From assembly GCA_965277875.1 (NCBI GenBank), contig CBDIDV010000003.1, forward strand, positions 186,001 through 250,000: a DNA stretch of 64,000 bases, given 5' to 3'. The translations under genes and the position numbers were made by a program. Shown in pieces: positions 1 to 9,251 of the stretch. The stretch is from CAWFQB01 sp965277875. GTDB taxonomy: Bacteria > Armatimonadota > Chthonomonadetes > Chthonomonadales > Chthonomonadaceae. The notes beneath the pieces were generated by a model, which saw nothing but the letters and a program-made list of their open reading frames with translations, had not been told where the DNA came from and made no database searches. Within the stretch, counting starts at the first letter, position 1, and every line of letters starts with the position of its first letter.

Positions 1-35
1 GTGACTACTCCGCGCGGAATAAATTTCGGCGGCTT

Positions 36-251
36 CTAGCCGGGTATACCCGACACGGTATGTAGCCCCATACCGTTTTGTCCTCTACGCAGGATGTTCA
101 GGGCGGCGTTGGTATTCCTATCCAGAGACAATCCGCACGTCGGGCAGTAGTGGACACGCTCCGAAAGTTTCTTTTTTGTCCTTCCGGCTACGCCCGGTGG
201 ACGCCCGACGCGCGTTCCACAGCCCGGACCTGTGCCGTCTCGCGTGTTCCA
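36..251 (-). pseudogene. TnpB nuclease remnant (C-terminal end only)
   Basis: Read on the minus strand, 71 codons are open between a TGA at 252-254 and the TAG at 36-38. The end of the peptide matches the C-terminus of IS200/IS605-type TnpB proteins: LSERVHYCPTCG (second half of the zinc ribbon) followed by LDRNTNAALNIL. The usual DxNAA box, which supplies the last RuvC aspartate, reads NTNAA here, so that residue is lost. Only one cysteine of the first half of the ribbon remains (GCGTRVG), and no RuvC I or II part is visible upstream. I infer a decayed insertion-sequence copy. Its tail differs from the intact tnpB at 36324, so it comes from another subfamily. Confidence 0.75.
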
Positions 252-446
252 TCAGCAGTCGCAACGCCACCACGGATCTGGTAATAGCCGCGTTCCAGTT
301 GGTTTTCGGCGGGGTTGTCGTGCCTTACTTAACCTACATCGCTCTCAAGAAGCAGTCGCAAGCAAAGACGGCACAAGCAACAATAGAAAAACAATAGAAA
401 CAACAATAGAAAAAACAACAGAGACAAGAGCGGTCTAAACCCCGCG
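252..446. other. Intergenic stretch with possible membrane-peptide fragment and A-rich repeat
   Basis: On the plus strand one frame encodes a hydrophobic segment (about VIAAFQLVFGGVVVPYLTYIA) followed by a Lys/Gln/Thr tail ending near 397. The only start codons lie in the antisense of the TnpB remnant, so this is at best a gene fragment. Positions 385-422 are a low-complexity run of AACAATAGAAA-type units. Confidence 0.25.
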
Positions 447-1475
447 CTAGGCAGTCGGGAACGGGTTGCGCTCCTTGAAGCCGGCCTGATGCCAGTAAGG
501 ATAGATGCGCGTTACCTTGCTCGCCTCGTCCAGTGCGGCTACCTGCTCGACGGTAAGGTTCCAGCCGACCGCGCCGAGATTTTGACGTAATTGCTCTTCG
601 TCCCGCGCTCCTATAATGACGTTCGCGACCGTGGGCCGCTGCAAAAGCCAGTTCAGGGCGACCTGCGGCACGCTCTTGCCGGTCTCATGGGCCACGACAT
701 CCAGGGCGTCCACTACGCGGTACAAATACTCGTCTTCGACCGGTGGGCCGGCATCTGCCGTGACATGCAAGCGGCTGTTCGCGGGAAGCGGCGCGCCTCG
801 GCGGATCTTGCCCGTCAGACGCCCCCACCCCAGCGGACTCCACACGACTGCGCCGACTTTCTGGTCAATTCCCAGCGGCATCAGTTCCCACTCGTACTCG
901 CGCCCGATCAGCGAATAGTAGGCCTGATGCGCCACATACCGCGACAGGCCGTGCTTGTCCGAGGCGGCCAGGGACTTCATCAAATGCCAGCCGGAAAAAT
1001 TGGAGCAGCCGATGTAGCGGATTTTGCCGGCGCGGATAAGATCGTCCAGCGCGCTCAGGGTCTCTTCCACGGGCGTGACGCCGTCGAAACCGTGCAGTTG
1101 GAACAGGTCAATGTAATCGGTTTGCAGCCGGCGCAGGCTGTCCTCCACGGCCTGTATCAGATGCCAGCGCGAACTGCCCACGTCGTTCGGCCCCGTTCCG
1201 CTGCGAAACGTGGCCTTAGTCGAGATGATAACTTGATCGCGCCGTCCCGCGATGGCCTTGCCAAGTATCTCTTCGGCCAGCCCGGACGAGTAGATGTCCG
1301 CGCTGTCGAACATGGATAGGCCTGCTTCGAGGCAAATGTCCACCATGCGCGTGGCTCCGTCTACGTCCGTGCTGCCCCACGCCTTGAAAAAGTCGTTGCC
1401 GCCCCCGAACGTCCCCGTGCCGAGGCTGAGTACCGGAACCCGAAACCCCGATCCGCCCAACTGCCTGTATTCCAA
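447..1475 (-). CDS. Aldo/keto reductase
   Basis: A 342-residue protein of the aldo/keto reductase superfamily, which reduces aldehydes, ketones or sugars with NAD(P)H on a TIM barrel. The catalytic tetrad is visible: D57 and Y62 in FDSADIY, K87 in ISTKATF and H128 in FQLHGFD. The cofactor end is also present (NVIIGARDEEQLRQNL). Length and motif order match the YajO/YhdN-like group, which lacks a signal peptide, so the enzyme is probably cytoplasmic. The substrate cannot be told. It is the last minus-strand gene before the TnpB remnant and appears to be transcribed alone; the upstream 196 bp contain a short run of cgcgaatgaa-type repeats at about 1519-1548. Confidence 0.92.
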   Translation of the reverse strand: MEYRQLGGSGFRVPVLSLGTGTFGGGNDFFKAWGSTDVDGATRMVDICLEAGLSMFDSADIYSSGLAEEILGKAIAGRRDQVIISTKATFRSGTGPNDVGSSRWHLIQAVEDSLRRLQTDYIDLFQLHGFDGVTPVEETLSALDDLIRAGKIRYIGCSNFSGWHLMKSLAASDKHGLSRYVAHQAYYSLIGREYEWELMPLGIDQKVGAVVWSPLGWGRLTGKIRRGAPLPANSRLHVTADAGPPVEDEYLYRVVDALDVVAHETGKSVPQVALNWLLQRPTVANVIIGARDEEQLRQNLGAVGWNLTVEQVAALDEASKVTRIYPYWHQAGFKERNPFPTA

Positions 1476-1671
1476 TATGTTTCTCCCATTGATTTTGATT
1501 CAATTCTAATGAGGATAGCCGCAAATAAACGCGAATGAACGCAAATCATTTACAAAGATGGTTTAATGCAAAGCCCCTTCGATGCTGGCCTGCGCGGTTT
1601 ATGATGGCGGAAGCGCTGCTATCTCGCCTGTCCTGTGCCGCGCTCCGCGCTTCGTATACAGCCTATACGGA

Positions 1672-3348
1672 TTAGTCGCGTTGTTGTGGCAGGCGCAGGC
1701 CGCGCGGGATGAGCAGGCGATCCAAAAGGTCGAAACCGAATTGCACCAGGAGGGCAAGGACAGCGGCGGGAATGGCTCCCTGCAAGATCAGAGAGTTGTT
1801 GTTGATGCTCAGGCCGCTCTGGATCGGCTCGCCCAATCCGCCCGACCCGATGAAAGCCGCGAGGGTCGCCGTGCCGACGTTGATGATGGCGCTGGTTTTG
1901 ATGCCCGCCAGAATGGTACGCGACGCGAGGGGTATAAATACCTTGCGGAGTTGCGCGCCGGGTTCCAGGCCGAGCGCGGCGGCGGACTCGCGCAGGGAGG
2001 AAGGGATGTCCTGCAAACCCGTGACCGTGTTGCGGACGATGGGCAGCAGACTGTACAGGAACAGGGCCACAATCGCCGTGGTCGCGCCCTTGCCCAGAAT
2101 GGGAATGGGGATGAGGAACGCAAGCAGGGCAAGCGAAGGAATCGTCTGCACGATGCCCACGACACCGAGAATGATCGTACCAAGTCGGCCCGGACGACTC
2201 GCCGCGATGCCCAGCGGCACACCTACTAAGATCGCAAGGAACAGGCTGATGCCCACCAGTTTCAGATGCACCAGAGTGAGCCGCAGAATGTAATGACTGA
2301 CGCTCTCCGCGTTGTTTCGGGCCTGCTGCACGGCCTCCTTGCCAAAGAAGTCGGCGGCCACGACCGCATAATCGGAAGTCTTCGATACCTTCTTGGCGCG
2401 GGCGTTCAACTGTATGATGGTCGGCTGGCTGATTTTGCCGCTCAGGGCGTTCAGGGCATCGGCGGCTTTGGCGGGCATGTCCAGACGGTACAGGTACACG
2501 GCCTTGTAGCGGGGAAAGTAGTGCAGGTCGTCGTCGAGAACGACCAGATTATACTCGGCAATTTCCGCATCCGTGGTATAGCACTCCATCAGGTCTATCT
2601 GATTGTCGCGCAGTTTCGCGTAGCCAATGGAGTGTTCCAGGGGGGCGACATCCGCGAAGTTCAGGCCATACCGGCTGCACAGGGGCTTGAAGCCGTCCTT
2701 GCGGTTCAGAAACTCCGAGGAGGGCCCGACACGCAGGTCTTCATGCCCTTTCAGGTCGCTGATCGTTGCGATATGAAGCGCGGACGCCTGCTCTTTACGC
2801 ATCACCAGGGCGTAGTTGTCATCAAAGCCCAGGTCGCCGGTCATGGCAATGCCATACGGCTTGAGCGCGGTTTGTATCTGCGCTTCGGTCACGTCGCCCG
2901 TGAGTTTGAGTATCTCCTCGCTGATGGTCGCGGTATATTCCGGGTACGCGTTGATCTCGCCGCCCTTGAGTTTGCCCCAGACGATGCCCGTCGCCCCCAA
3001 TCCTAATTGGTGCTGTACGTCCTTGAAGCCCGCTCGCTGCATCTGCCGCACGGCGATCTCGGCCAGCACATACGATTCGGGAAACTTTTTCGAGCCGACC
3101 GTCAGCGCCTGCGCCTCGCACCGCGTCGCGCACAGCAGCAGCAGGATAAACACGGCGGCACACCGCCGCGTCAGACGCCGTATCAGTGGCGCAGGCGCAG
3201 ATGAAGGACGAACTGGCAGGGCGCGCGGGCGACAGCCGGAAACGCCCCGCTCGTGCCGCATTGCTTTGTCGCGGGAAAGAGTTATTTGCATTTTGAGTTT
3301 CGTGACAGGGTTCTGGTTGCTTGAGTGTTTGAAACATCGCCGGTTCAT
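1672..3348 (-). CDS. Glycine betaine/choline-type ABC transporter, substrate-binding domain fused to permease
   Basis: The N-terminal half after a signal peptide (hydrophobic core near residues 63-75, cleavage after CEAQA) is an OpuC/OsmF-type binding domain: TVGSKKFPESYVLAE, then an ECYTTDAEI segment typical of the quaternary-amine family. From about residue 355 the chain has a membrane permease domain with the EAA-like loop LRESAAALGLEPGAQLRKV. Fused binding-permease subunits are known in this family. No ATPase of this type lies next to it, so the ATP subunit must be elsewhere or missing. The first ATG overlaps the stop of the upstream hydrolase (TAATG), but this gives an unusually long n-region; ATG at 3261 (residue 30) is a good alternative start. 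Confidence 0.88.
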   Translation of the reverse strand: MNRRCFKHSSNQNPVTKLKMQITLSRDKAMRHERGVSGCRPRALPVRPSSAPAPLIRRLTRRCAAVFILLLLCATRCEAQALTVGSKKFPESYVLAEIAVRQMQRAGFKDVQHQLGLGATGIVWGKLKGGEINAYPEYTATISEEILKLTGDVTEAQIQTALKPYGIAMTGDLGFDDNYALVMRKEQASALHIATISDLKGHEDLRVGPSSEFLNRKDGFKPLCSRYGLNFADVAPLEHSIGYAKLRDNQIDLMECYTTDAEIAEYNLVVLDDDLHYFPRYKAVYLYRLDMPAKAADALNALSGKISQPTIIQLNARAKKVSKTSDYAVVAADFFGKEAVQQARNNAESVSHYILRLTLVHLKLVGISLFLAILVGVPLGIAASRPGRLGTIILGVVGIVQTIPSLALLAFLIPIPILGKGATTAIVALFLYSLLPIVRNTVTGLQDIPSSLRESAAALGLEPGAQLRKVFIPLASRTILAGIKTSAIINVGTATLAAFIGSGGLGEPIQSGLSINNNSLILQGAIPAAVLALLVQFGFDLLDRLLIPRGLRLPQQRD

Positions 3349-4424
3349 TATAGAGCATGTTTCTCTGGAATGTGATTCTCTGTTTGTACGATTGAGGGGA
3401 GGGCGCTGGTTTGCAGGAACAGGGCAAAGTAGTTCTTCTGCTGCATCACCTCGTCATGCGGCAGGGTGGGCGTGTGGAGGAAAACAGCCTGCCGGGGCGC
3501 CAAGATAGCGGCGTTCAGGTCCGATTCGAGCAGAGAATGAAAGGCGACATGCCGCTTTTGCAGCAGCGTCAGCAGCGTAAAATTCTCCGGCGCTAAGTGG
3601 TCGGTGAACAGGCTGACGAGTCTTCGATCCTGTTTATTATCCTGTTTACTATGCGGCGACTGCGCGGCCCAGTCGGCAAAGCTTTCCAGACTGCCATACG
3701 ACGAGTCGAAGAGCAGCACGTCCGTGATATGGTCGGTCAATCCGCCCTGGGCGAGAATGGCTCCGGTTACGCGATAGCCCCCGCTGTGCGTACTCAGGAC
3801 GATCCTGCCGATGCGCGCTGCGTGGATCTTGCCGCTTTGCCTTAGATATTGTGTAACTTCGCCGATCAGGGTCTCAAACGCGCCCGGTTCCAGTTCCAGC
3901 CTGCCGCCGCCGGAATCGGTGGCGTCTTTCGGCCCCTGCGGCACAAGCAGGATGGCGTTGCGCCCGCTCGCGTTCATCTGTCGGCGCAGGGCGTAATGGT
4001 CGAGAACATTGGCGACGTGATTGCCCCAGCCGTGGAAATGAACCACATAATCCACGGTCTCGCCCGCTTGATACCCTGCCGGTATGAAAATGCCGACCGT
4101 GCCGTCATTGTAATGCGTGGCGGCATCGAAAAGTCTGCCCTGGTACGTGTAGCCCTGCGCGCGGCTCGCATGAGGATACGGCGCGTTGTGAAAGCCGCGC
4201 AGCAGCGTCTGCCCTTCCGCCGTCACGCTCCATTCAGCGGCATCCAGGGGCGCGGCGCGCGTCTGCCCGCTATCGGGGGGAACAGTCTGCGAACGGCTCG
4301 CAGGGCCGGCATTCGTATCCGAAACAGGGGCGGCGTATGAGGCGGGCGTCAGGGCAAGTTGTCCTGAAAGCGTCACCACAAGGCGCAGAAATGTCGCGAT
4401 ACCAATCTTTATCATGTGCGTCAT
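3348..4424 (-). CDS. Exported alpha/beta-hydrolase-like protein
   Basis: A 358-residue protein with a signal peptide (cleavage near SYAA, residues 29-32) and a linker rich in Ser, Pro and Thr up to about residue 60. The core shows features of the alpha/beta-hydrolase fold: HFHGWG at 129-134 as oxyanion-hole strand and T-H-S-G-G at 212-216, with S214 the likely nucleophile. The acid and histidine cannot be fixed by eye; FDSSYG and PHDEVM are candidates. The substrate is unknown. It sits 48 bp after the ABC-2 permease gene and overlaps the next ABC fusion gene by one base (TAATG), so it may be cotranscribed with them. Confidence 0.6.
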   Translation of the reverse strand: MTHMIKIGIATFLRLVVTLSGQLALTPASYAAPVSDTNAGPASRSQTVPPDSGQTRAAPLDAAEWSVTAEGQTLLRGFHNAPYPHASRAQGYTYQGRLFDAATHYNDGTVGIFIPAGYQAGETVDYVVHFHGWGNHVANVLDHYALRRQMNASGRNAILLVPQGPKDATDSGGGRLELEPGAFETLIGEVTQYLRQSGKIHAARIGRIVLSTHSGGYRVTGAILAQGGLTDHITDVLLFDSSYGSLESFADWAAQSPHSKQDNKQDRRLVSLFTDHLAPENFTLLTLLQKRHVAFHSLLESDLNAAILAPRQAVFLHTPTLPHDEVMQQKNYFALFLQTSALPSIVQTENHIPEKHAL

Positions 4425-4472
4425 TTAGCCTCGCTCTTGAACATTCTCAAGCGTTCTTTCCCCAGGCGTTCT

Positions 4473-5276
4473 TTATACATCCTCGCGGGGAACGTACTCC
4501 CGCGTGGAAAAGGCGAAGCACGCCGCCATCAGGCCCACGATGATGACGCCCGCAACAACGCCCCATGCCAGCAGGGGCGTGATGCTGTCCACAGCGGCGG
4601 CGGGGGCGGCAGCGGAGAGCGCAAACGGATCGCCGCCCGTATCTTCCACAATGGGCGCGATAGCGGCGGCATGGGGGGCCAATACGTGCAGGTAGGAGAG
4701 CAGGGACAGCATCTTGAAGTTGCCGGGAAGGGCAGGAACCCAGGTCTCGACGCCGAACGCATAGAGCAGTCCCAAAATCAGCGGGCGGGTGGAAATCGTC
4801 GCCAGCAGCAGAAACAGGGCGCTGTACGCGAGGCAGGCGATGGGCATGATGAGCAGGTCGCGCCCAAGCGGCGACGCCCCCCACCCGCTCAGGCCATACG
4901 TGGCGAGCGCGAGCAGGAGGGACGCCAGCCATGCCCCCACCGTCGTTACCACAACCGTGGCGGCGAACTTCATCAGCAGTATGCGCCAGCGCGGTATGGG
5001 CCGCGTCAGCAGGTACACAATGGTCTTTTGCTCCACTTCCTGCGAGATGGTGCTGGTAGCGAATACGCAGGCGAGTATCACGAGCAGAAAGCCGAAGACA
5101 AGCGACTCGGACAGGCGATTGTACGTTTCCGCCGCGCTGAACGGCTCGGCTGTCCCGATAAGGCGCAGGGCGAGGGCGAGCAGGCACGGCACGGCGATCA
5201 ATATGCCCGCCGCAACCAACTTTTTCACGCGCAATAGATCTTTTAGCGCGCTGCGGAAAAGAAACATATCGCTCAT
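4473..5276 (-). CDS. ABC-2 type transporter permease
   Basis: A 267-residue integral membrane protein with about six hydrophobic segments. The SQEVEQKTIVYLLTRPIPRWRILLMKF stretch after the second helix is characteristic of the cytoplasmic coupling region of ABC-2 exporter permeases. It is the last gene of a four-gene minus-strand operon (ATPase 8430-7516, permease 7403-6372, ATPase 6375-5455, this permease). A 178-bp gap with a palindromic element separates it from the preceding ATPase. The cargo is unknown; two ATPase/permease pairs in series are typical of exporters of peptides, polysaccharides or drugs. Confidence 0.85.
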   Translation of the reverse strand: MSDMFLFRSALKDLLRVKKLVAAGILIAVPCLLALALRLIGTAEPFSAAETYNRLSESLVFGFLLVILACVFATSTISQEVEQKTIVYLLTRPIPRWRILLMKFAATVVVTTVGAWLASLLLALATYGLSGWGASPLGRDLLIMPIACLAYSALFLLLATISTRPLILGLLYAFGVETWVPALPGNFKMLSLLSYLHVLAPHAAAIAPIVEDTGGDPFALSAAAPAAAVDSITPLLAWGVVAGVIIVGLMAACFAFSTREYVPREDV

Positions 5277-5341
5277 TTTGCTTTGCTTTCAACGGGTAAC
5301 TGCATTGTGTCTGCCCTGCGGGGCGGATGGTATCAGCCGAG

Positions 5342-5379
5342 AACCGGCATATAAAATGCCGGTTAGCTAGGCCTGCGGC
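5342..5379. repeat. Palindromic dispersed element, copy 1
   Basis: Arms AACCGGCAT (5342-5350) and ATGCCGGTT (5356-5364) enclose ATAAA; GGCCTGCGGC follows at 5370-5379. The same arrangement, with identical spacing from ATGCCGG to GGCCTGCGGC (14 bp start to start), recurs at 37746-37785. It lies in the gap between two ABC exporter genes. Confidence 0.7.
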
Positions 5380-5454
5380 CAACTGGCGCAACAACGGAAA
5401 ATTATTTGCATCCGTGGGCAAAGGATCGCCCAGAAACACACCAAGCCGATGTAT

Positions 5455-6375
5455 TTAGCCCGTTACGAGATATTTGAAGATGGCTTCCAGGTTGTTGTCG
5501 GGCGACTCGAAGCGGCTGATCTCGAAGCCGTGTTCCAGGATGATGTCGGGGAACTGCCGGTAAAATTGGTCGGGCCTGTGGGTCTCGATTTCGACAAGGG
5601 TGGCGTCCGCCTGATTCAGTCGCGCGCTCAGGACATACGGCAGGGTCAGCAGGTTCTGGGCCAGGACGCGGGCCTGCGGGCTGGTGATGGCGATGCGGTG
5701 CGGGTGCGCGTCTATCAAGCCGCGTATCTCGTAGATGTCGCCCTGCGCGAGCAGGCGTCCCTTGTGCAGCAGCAGAATGTTACGCGTCATCTGCTCCACC
5801 TCATAAAGAATGTGGCTGGACACGATGATGCACTTGCCGGCCTGAGCGAGACCGTGCAGCAGGGTCGAGATGTCGCGCCTGCCGACCGGGTCCAGGCCGT
5901 TGAGCGGCTCGTCGAGTATCAGCACGTCGGGGTTGTGTACGATGCCCTGCGCCACTTTGATGCGCTGGCGCATTCCTTTAGAGTAGCCGCCGATCTTGCG
6001 GTTGGCGTTCGCGGTCATGCCCACGGTGTCTATCGCCTGCGCGACCTGCGTGTTTCGCGTCCCGGACGGGATGCCCCCAAGCGCGGCGAGAAACGTGACG
6101 AACTCCCGACCCGTCATGTCGTCGTAGTTGTTTTCGATTTCGGGGCAGTAGCCGAGCCGCCGGTACACGTTCGGGTTGGCAAAGGGAACCTCGCCGAAAA
6201 CGGTCGTTTTGCCGGTCGTGGGACGAAGCTGGCCCGTAATCAGTTTCAGCATCGTGCTTTTGCCGGCCCCGTTGGAGCCGAGCAGGGCCGTGATGCCCGG
6301 CCCGATCTTGCAGGAGATGTCGTTGATGCCGATTACCTGCTTGTACCAGCGGCTCGCGTGTTCCAGTTCGATCAT
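5455..6375 (-). CDS. ABC exporter ATP-binding protein
   Basis: A 306-residue ABC-2 family ATPase. Walker A is GSNGAGKS, the signature is YSKGMRQR and Walker B is VLILDEPLNGLDP followed by the H-loop SSHILYE. The C-terminal 90 residues (after about 215) form the extra domain often found in exporter ATPases. The start ATG overlaps the stop of the upstream permease gene by 4 bp, so the two are translationally coupled. It drives one of the two permeases of this operon. Confidence 0.93.
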   Translation of the reverse strand: MIELEHASRWYKQVIGINDISCKIGPGITALLGSNGAGKSTMLKLITGQLRPTTGKTTVFGEVPFANPNVYRRLGYCPEIENNYDDMTGREFVTFLAALGGIPSGTRNTQVAQAIDTVGMTANANRKIGGYSKGMRQRIKVAQGIVHNPDVLILDEPLNGLDPVGRRDISTLLHGLAQAGKCIIVSSHILYEVEQMTRNILLLHKGRLLAQGDIYEIRGLIDAHPHRIAITSPQARVLAQNLLTLPYVLSARLNQADATLVEIETHRPDQFYRQFPDIILEHGFEISRFESPDNNLEAIFKYLVTG

Positions 6376-7403
6376 CCCTGCACCACCTCGACCGCCTGGA
6401 TGCGGGCGCGGGCGGCCAGAATGCCCCCGATCACCAGAACGGCTGCCAGCAAAATCAAGGCCCAGGCGGCGGGCGGCGCGTCCATTATGGGCGCTAATCC
6501 CCTATTACGGCGCGGCCCGTTAAAGATCGTCGGCACGTCCACGCGATAGATATTCTGTACCAGGCCGTCTATTACGCCGCTGAGGGACAGATGCTGCACG
6601 AGCAGGCCCGTGCCGGGATGGTCGGGATGATTTTTCGCCATCGCCCCGCCCAGAAAGCCGACGATGATGCCGCCGACAAGGTACAGCCCCGCATAAATCG
6701 CGCCCGCCATGCTGGGCGACTTGGACCACGCGGAAAAGCCGAGCAGCACACTGGCATGGATCAGGGGCGGAATGGCGGCGGCAAGGAGCAGGCGCAGGAT
6801 AAGCAGTTTGTCGGTCGCAAAGAAACCGTCGCCCGCGTAGCTGAGCGCGCAATACGCGTAAAAGAGCAGGGCGGGCAGCAGGGCGACGATAAACATGGTG
6901 AGGAACAGCCCGACCCATTTGCCCAGCAGGTAATCGTTTTTGGTGATCGGCTTGGACAGATAGACAAGCAGGGCGTTCGCGCGGTTGTCCGAAGCGATGC
7001 TGCCCGCGCCCATCAGCAGGGCGATTACGAGCAGGCCGAACGAATTCATCGTGCCGCACTGGGCGGAAAAGAAACTGGTGGCGAATTTCACGGCGGGTGC
7101 GGCATTTGCGAGCGGCCCGCCCATCTGGTTCATTCGCATCCGAAAATAAAGGGCGGCTCCCTGCGCGAGATAGGTGAGCATACACAGGCCCACGCCGACC
7201 CAGAACAGAGGGCTTCGCAGCGCGGTTCGCAGGGTCGCCAGGGAAATGATCCACCAGCGCGCGGCCCGCATCTTGAGCGGCCCATCGTAGTTGCGGTAGC
7301 TCAGATCGGCGATGGGCGAACCGGGCGACGTAAACGCGGCATTGCCCAACGCGGCGGGGTTAGCGGGCTTAGAAGAAGGGGAAGGTATCGGTTCAAGATC
7401 CAT
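6372..7403 (-). CDS. ABC-2 type transporter permease
   Basis: A 343-residue membrane protein: a 60-residue hydrophilic N-terminus, one helix near ALRSPLFWVGVGLCMLTYLAQ, then a cluster of helices and a last helix at the C-terminus. The cytoplasmic motif ASDNRANALLVYLSKPITK matches ABC-2 permeases. ATG at 7403 (MDLEPIP) is taken as the start; a TTG 69 bp upstream, preceded by GAGGACG, would add 23 basic residues and cannot be excluded. It follows the ATPase at 7516-8430 and overlaps the next ATPase by 4 bp, so it belongs to the same operon. Confidence 0.85.
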   Translation of the reverse strand: MDLEPIPSPSSKPANPAALGNAAFTSPGSPIADLSYRNYDGPLKMRAARWWIISLATLRTALRSPLFWVGVGLCMLTYLAQGAALYFRMRMNQMGGPLANAAPAVKFATSFFSAQCGTMNSFGLLVIALLMGAGSIASDNRANALLVYLSKPITKNDYLLGKWVGLFLTMFIVALLPALLFYAYCALSYAGDGFFATDKLLILRLLLAAAIPPLIHASVLLGFSAWSKSPSMAGAIYAGLYLVGGIIVGFLGGAMAKNHPDHPGTGLLVQHLSLSGVIDGLVQNIYRVDVPTIFNGPRRNRGLAPIMDAPPAAWALILLAAVLVIGGILAARARIQAVEVVQG

Positions 7404-7515
7404 GCGGCGGCACTTTCTGCGGGTTGTGTTGAGCGGGTACAGGGAACGTACCCGTCTCGGAGGCTTCGCCAAGCGTCCTCGCGGACGCGGATGCAGCGCT
7501 CATGTATGCCAAATT

Positions 7516-8430
7516 TCAATCGGCGCTGTCGAGGTACACGTCTTCGAGGGAACGCTGGGCGACGTGGAAGCCGCGTATCTGCGCGCCGGTCTCGCGGGCG
7601 ACCGCAAATAGCTGCCGCCCGATGCCCTCGGTTTCGTTGGGCAGCCCCAGCCGCGCCTGACTGCCGGCCTGTGTCAGCACGGTCGCGCCCCGCTGCCGCA
7701 TCGCGGCCAAAAACGGCTCCGAGGGCAGGTGCAGTTCCACATCCACCTGTACGCCGTCCGTGGCCCGCAGGCTGTGAATCGAACCCTGCGTGGCGATTTG
7801 GCCCTGGCGCATCACGATCACATGGTCGCATACGCTTTCGATGTCGGGCATCAGGTGCGACGACACGATCACGTTGACGCCCTTGCCGTGCGACACATCG
7901 CGCACAAGCCTTAGCATGTCGTCGCGTCCTGCCGGGTCAAGGCCATTCGTCGGCTCGTCCAGAAATACCAGTCGGGGGCCGTGTACGAGCGCCTGCGCCA
8001 GTTTGATGCGCTGTTTCATGCCCGTAGAATACGTTTCCACATTGCGATACCGGGCCTCGTTCAGACCGCAGTATTCCAGCACCTCGTGGGCGCGGCTCAG
8101 GGCAAGGCTGGCGGGCATTCCGGCCAGTTCGCCCGCATAGGCGACAAACGAGACCGCGTTCAGGCCGGGGATGTGGCAGTCCACTTCGGGCATCAGGCCG
8201 ATGCGCTGACGTATCGCCATGCCCTGCGAGCGAGCGTCCAGGCCGAGGACGCTGGCCGTGCCGACTGCGGGCTGCAAAAAGCCGAGCAGGGTCTTGAGCA
8301 GGGTGGTCTTGCCCGCGCCGTTATGGCCGAGCAGGCCCACGCAGCCTTCGGGTATCTCGACGTTCAGGTCGCTGATGGCCGTTTTTGTGCCATAGCGCAC
8401 GGTCAGATTGGATACGGTGACAACGGCCAT
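7516..8430 (-). CDS. ABC exporter ATP-binding protein
   Basis: First gene of the four-gene exporter operon; 304 residues. Walker A is GHNGAGKT, signature YSTGMKQR, Walker B LVFLDEPTNGLDP, H-loop SSHLMPD. A C-terminal domain of about 90 residues follows, as in the partner ATPase at 5455-6375. The two ATPases are clearly related but not near-identical, so this is an old duplication. The ATG is preceded by AAAGGA at a spacing of 5 nt. Role: energising export through one of the two permeases encoded downstream. Confidence 0.93.
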   Translation of the reverse strand: MAVVTVSNLTVRYGTKTAISDLNVEIPEGCVGLLGHNGAGKTTLLKTLLGFLQPAVGTASVLGLDARSQGMAIRQRIGLMPEVDCHIPGLNAVSFVAYAGELAGMPASLALSRAHEVLEYCGLNEARYRNVETYSTGMKQRIKLAQALVHGPRLVFLDEPTNGLDPAGRDDMLRLVRDVSHGKGVNVIVSSHLMPDIESVCDHVIVMRQGQIATQGSIHSLRATDGVQVDVELHLPSEPFLAAMRQRGATVLTQAGSQARLGLPNETEGIGRQLFAVARETGAQIRGFHVAQRSLEDVYLDSAD

Positions 8431-8524
8431 GCCTGTCCTTTATCAATGTCCGGCGGGATTTGCCCGGCGGTATGTGTAGTGATTACTCGATACGGCAGCC
8501 GAACGTTTCAGAACATCCTGCTTC

Positions 8525-8809
8525 CTACGGCTTGATTATGTCCGCAAGCGTCAAGTCATCGGGACGTAACGCGCTCCGCGCCTCCTCCAATAGTACCCCG
8601 TAATCCGGGCGAAACGGCTCAGCCAGTCGTGTTTCAAGATCACCCAACAGCGAACTGAGTACGTCCCATTCCGCCGTAGCCTCGACGTTCCACACGCCGT
8701 CTCTCACGCAACGGGACAGAAATTCAAACAAAACAAGCTGTTGGCGCGGCGAAAGCTGTATCGTAAATGGCTCCGGCGCTACGAAATCTGTCATGCAAAA
8801 ACCTTTCAT
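8525..8809 (-). CDS. Hypothetical protein
   Basis: A 94-residue acidic soluble protein with no motif I recognise. The middle (QLSPRQQLVLFEFLSRCVRDG) looks helical. A second start, MTDFVAPEP, lies five residues in. It lies 28 bp downstream of another small gene on the same strand and upstream of the ABC exporter operon, with a 94-bp gap. Function unknown. Confidence 0.6.
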   Translation of the reverse strand: MKGFCMTDFVAPEPFTIQLSPRQQLVLFEFLSRCVRDGVWNVEATAEWDVLSSLLGDLETRLAEPFRPDYGVLLEEARSALRPDDLTLADIIKP

Positions 8810-8837
8810 TCGTTCAGTTGATTGCTGAATGGGACAG

Positions 8838-9251
8838 TCATCTTCGATGCAGCAGCAGAAACATCAGAACGTAGGTAACCACGCACAGACAGCCGAGGGC
8901 AGCGCATAGCAACCGGTTAGCGCGTGTAAGCCTTGCGATTTGCTGTTTCTGCGAAGGAGGCAGGGGCGGGTCCAAGGCCACATAGCCCCGGTACGCGTCG
9001 CCGTCGTCAGTCGCAATCCACGTTTTTATGGCAGGCGCGATCTTAACGACCGTGTAACCCGCTTCCCTGAGAACCGCCTCGCCCCCTGTTCGGTGCGCCC
9101 CGCCAGTGTGCCGACGCGCGTTTCGCCCTCGGCAATCCCGCACGTTGTATTGAAACACGCGAATGGGCCGCTCTTCCTCTTCCCGCTGCTGTGTGCTGAC
9201 GATGTGAAAGCCTTCTGCTTCCAAGCGTCCGCGCACTTCCATTTCGGTCAT
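8838..9251 (-). CDS. Hypothetical protein with C-terminal membrane anchor
   Basis: 137 residues: a soluble, Arg/Glu-rich N-terminal two thirds and one C-terminal hydrophobic helix (about residues 113-133, LLCAALGCLCVVTYVLMFLLL) followed by HRR. This topology suggests a tail-anchored inner-membrane protein with its bulk in the cytoplasm. No family is recognised. It is followed at 28 bp by the 94-residue hypothetical gene and may share its transcript. Confidence 0.55.
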   Translation of the reverse strand: MTEMEVRGRLEAEGFHIVSTQQREEEERPIRVFQYNVRDCRGRNARRHTGGAHRTGGEAVLREAGYTVVKIAPAIKTWIATDDGDAYRGYVALDPPLPPSQKQQIARLTRANRLLCAALGCLCVVTYVLMFLLLHRR

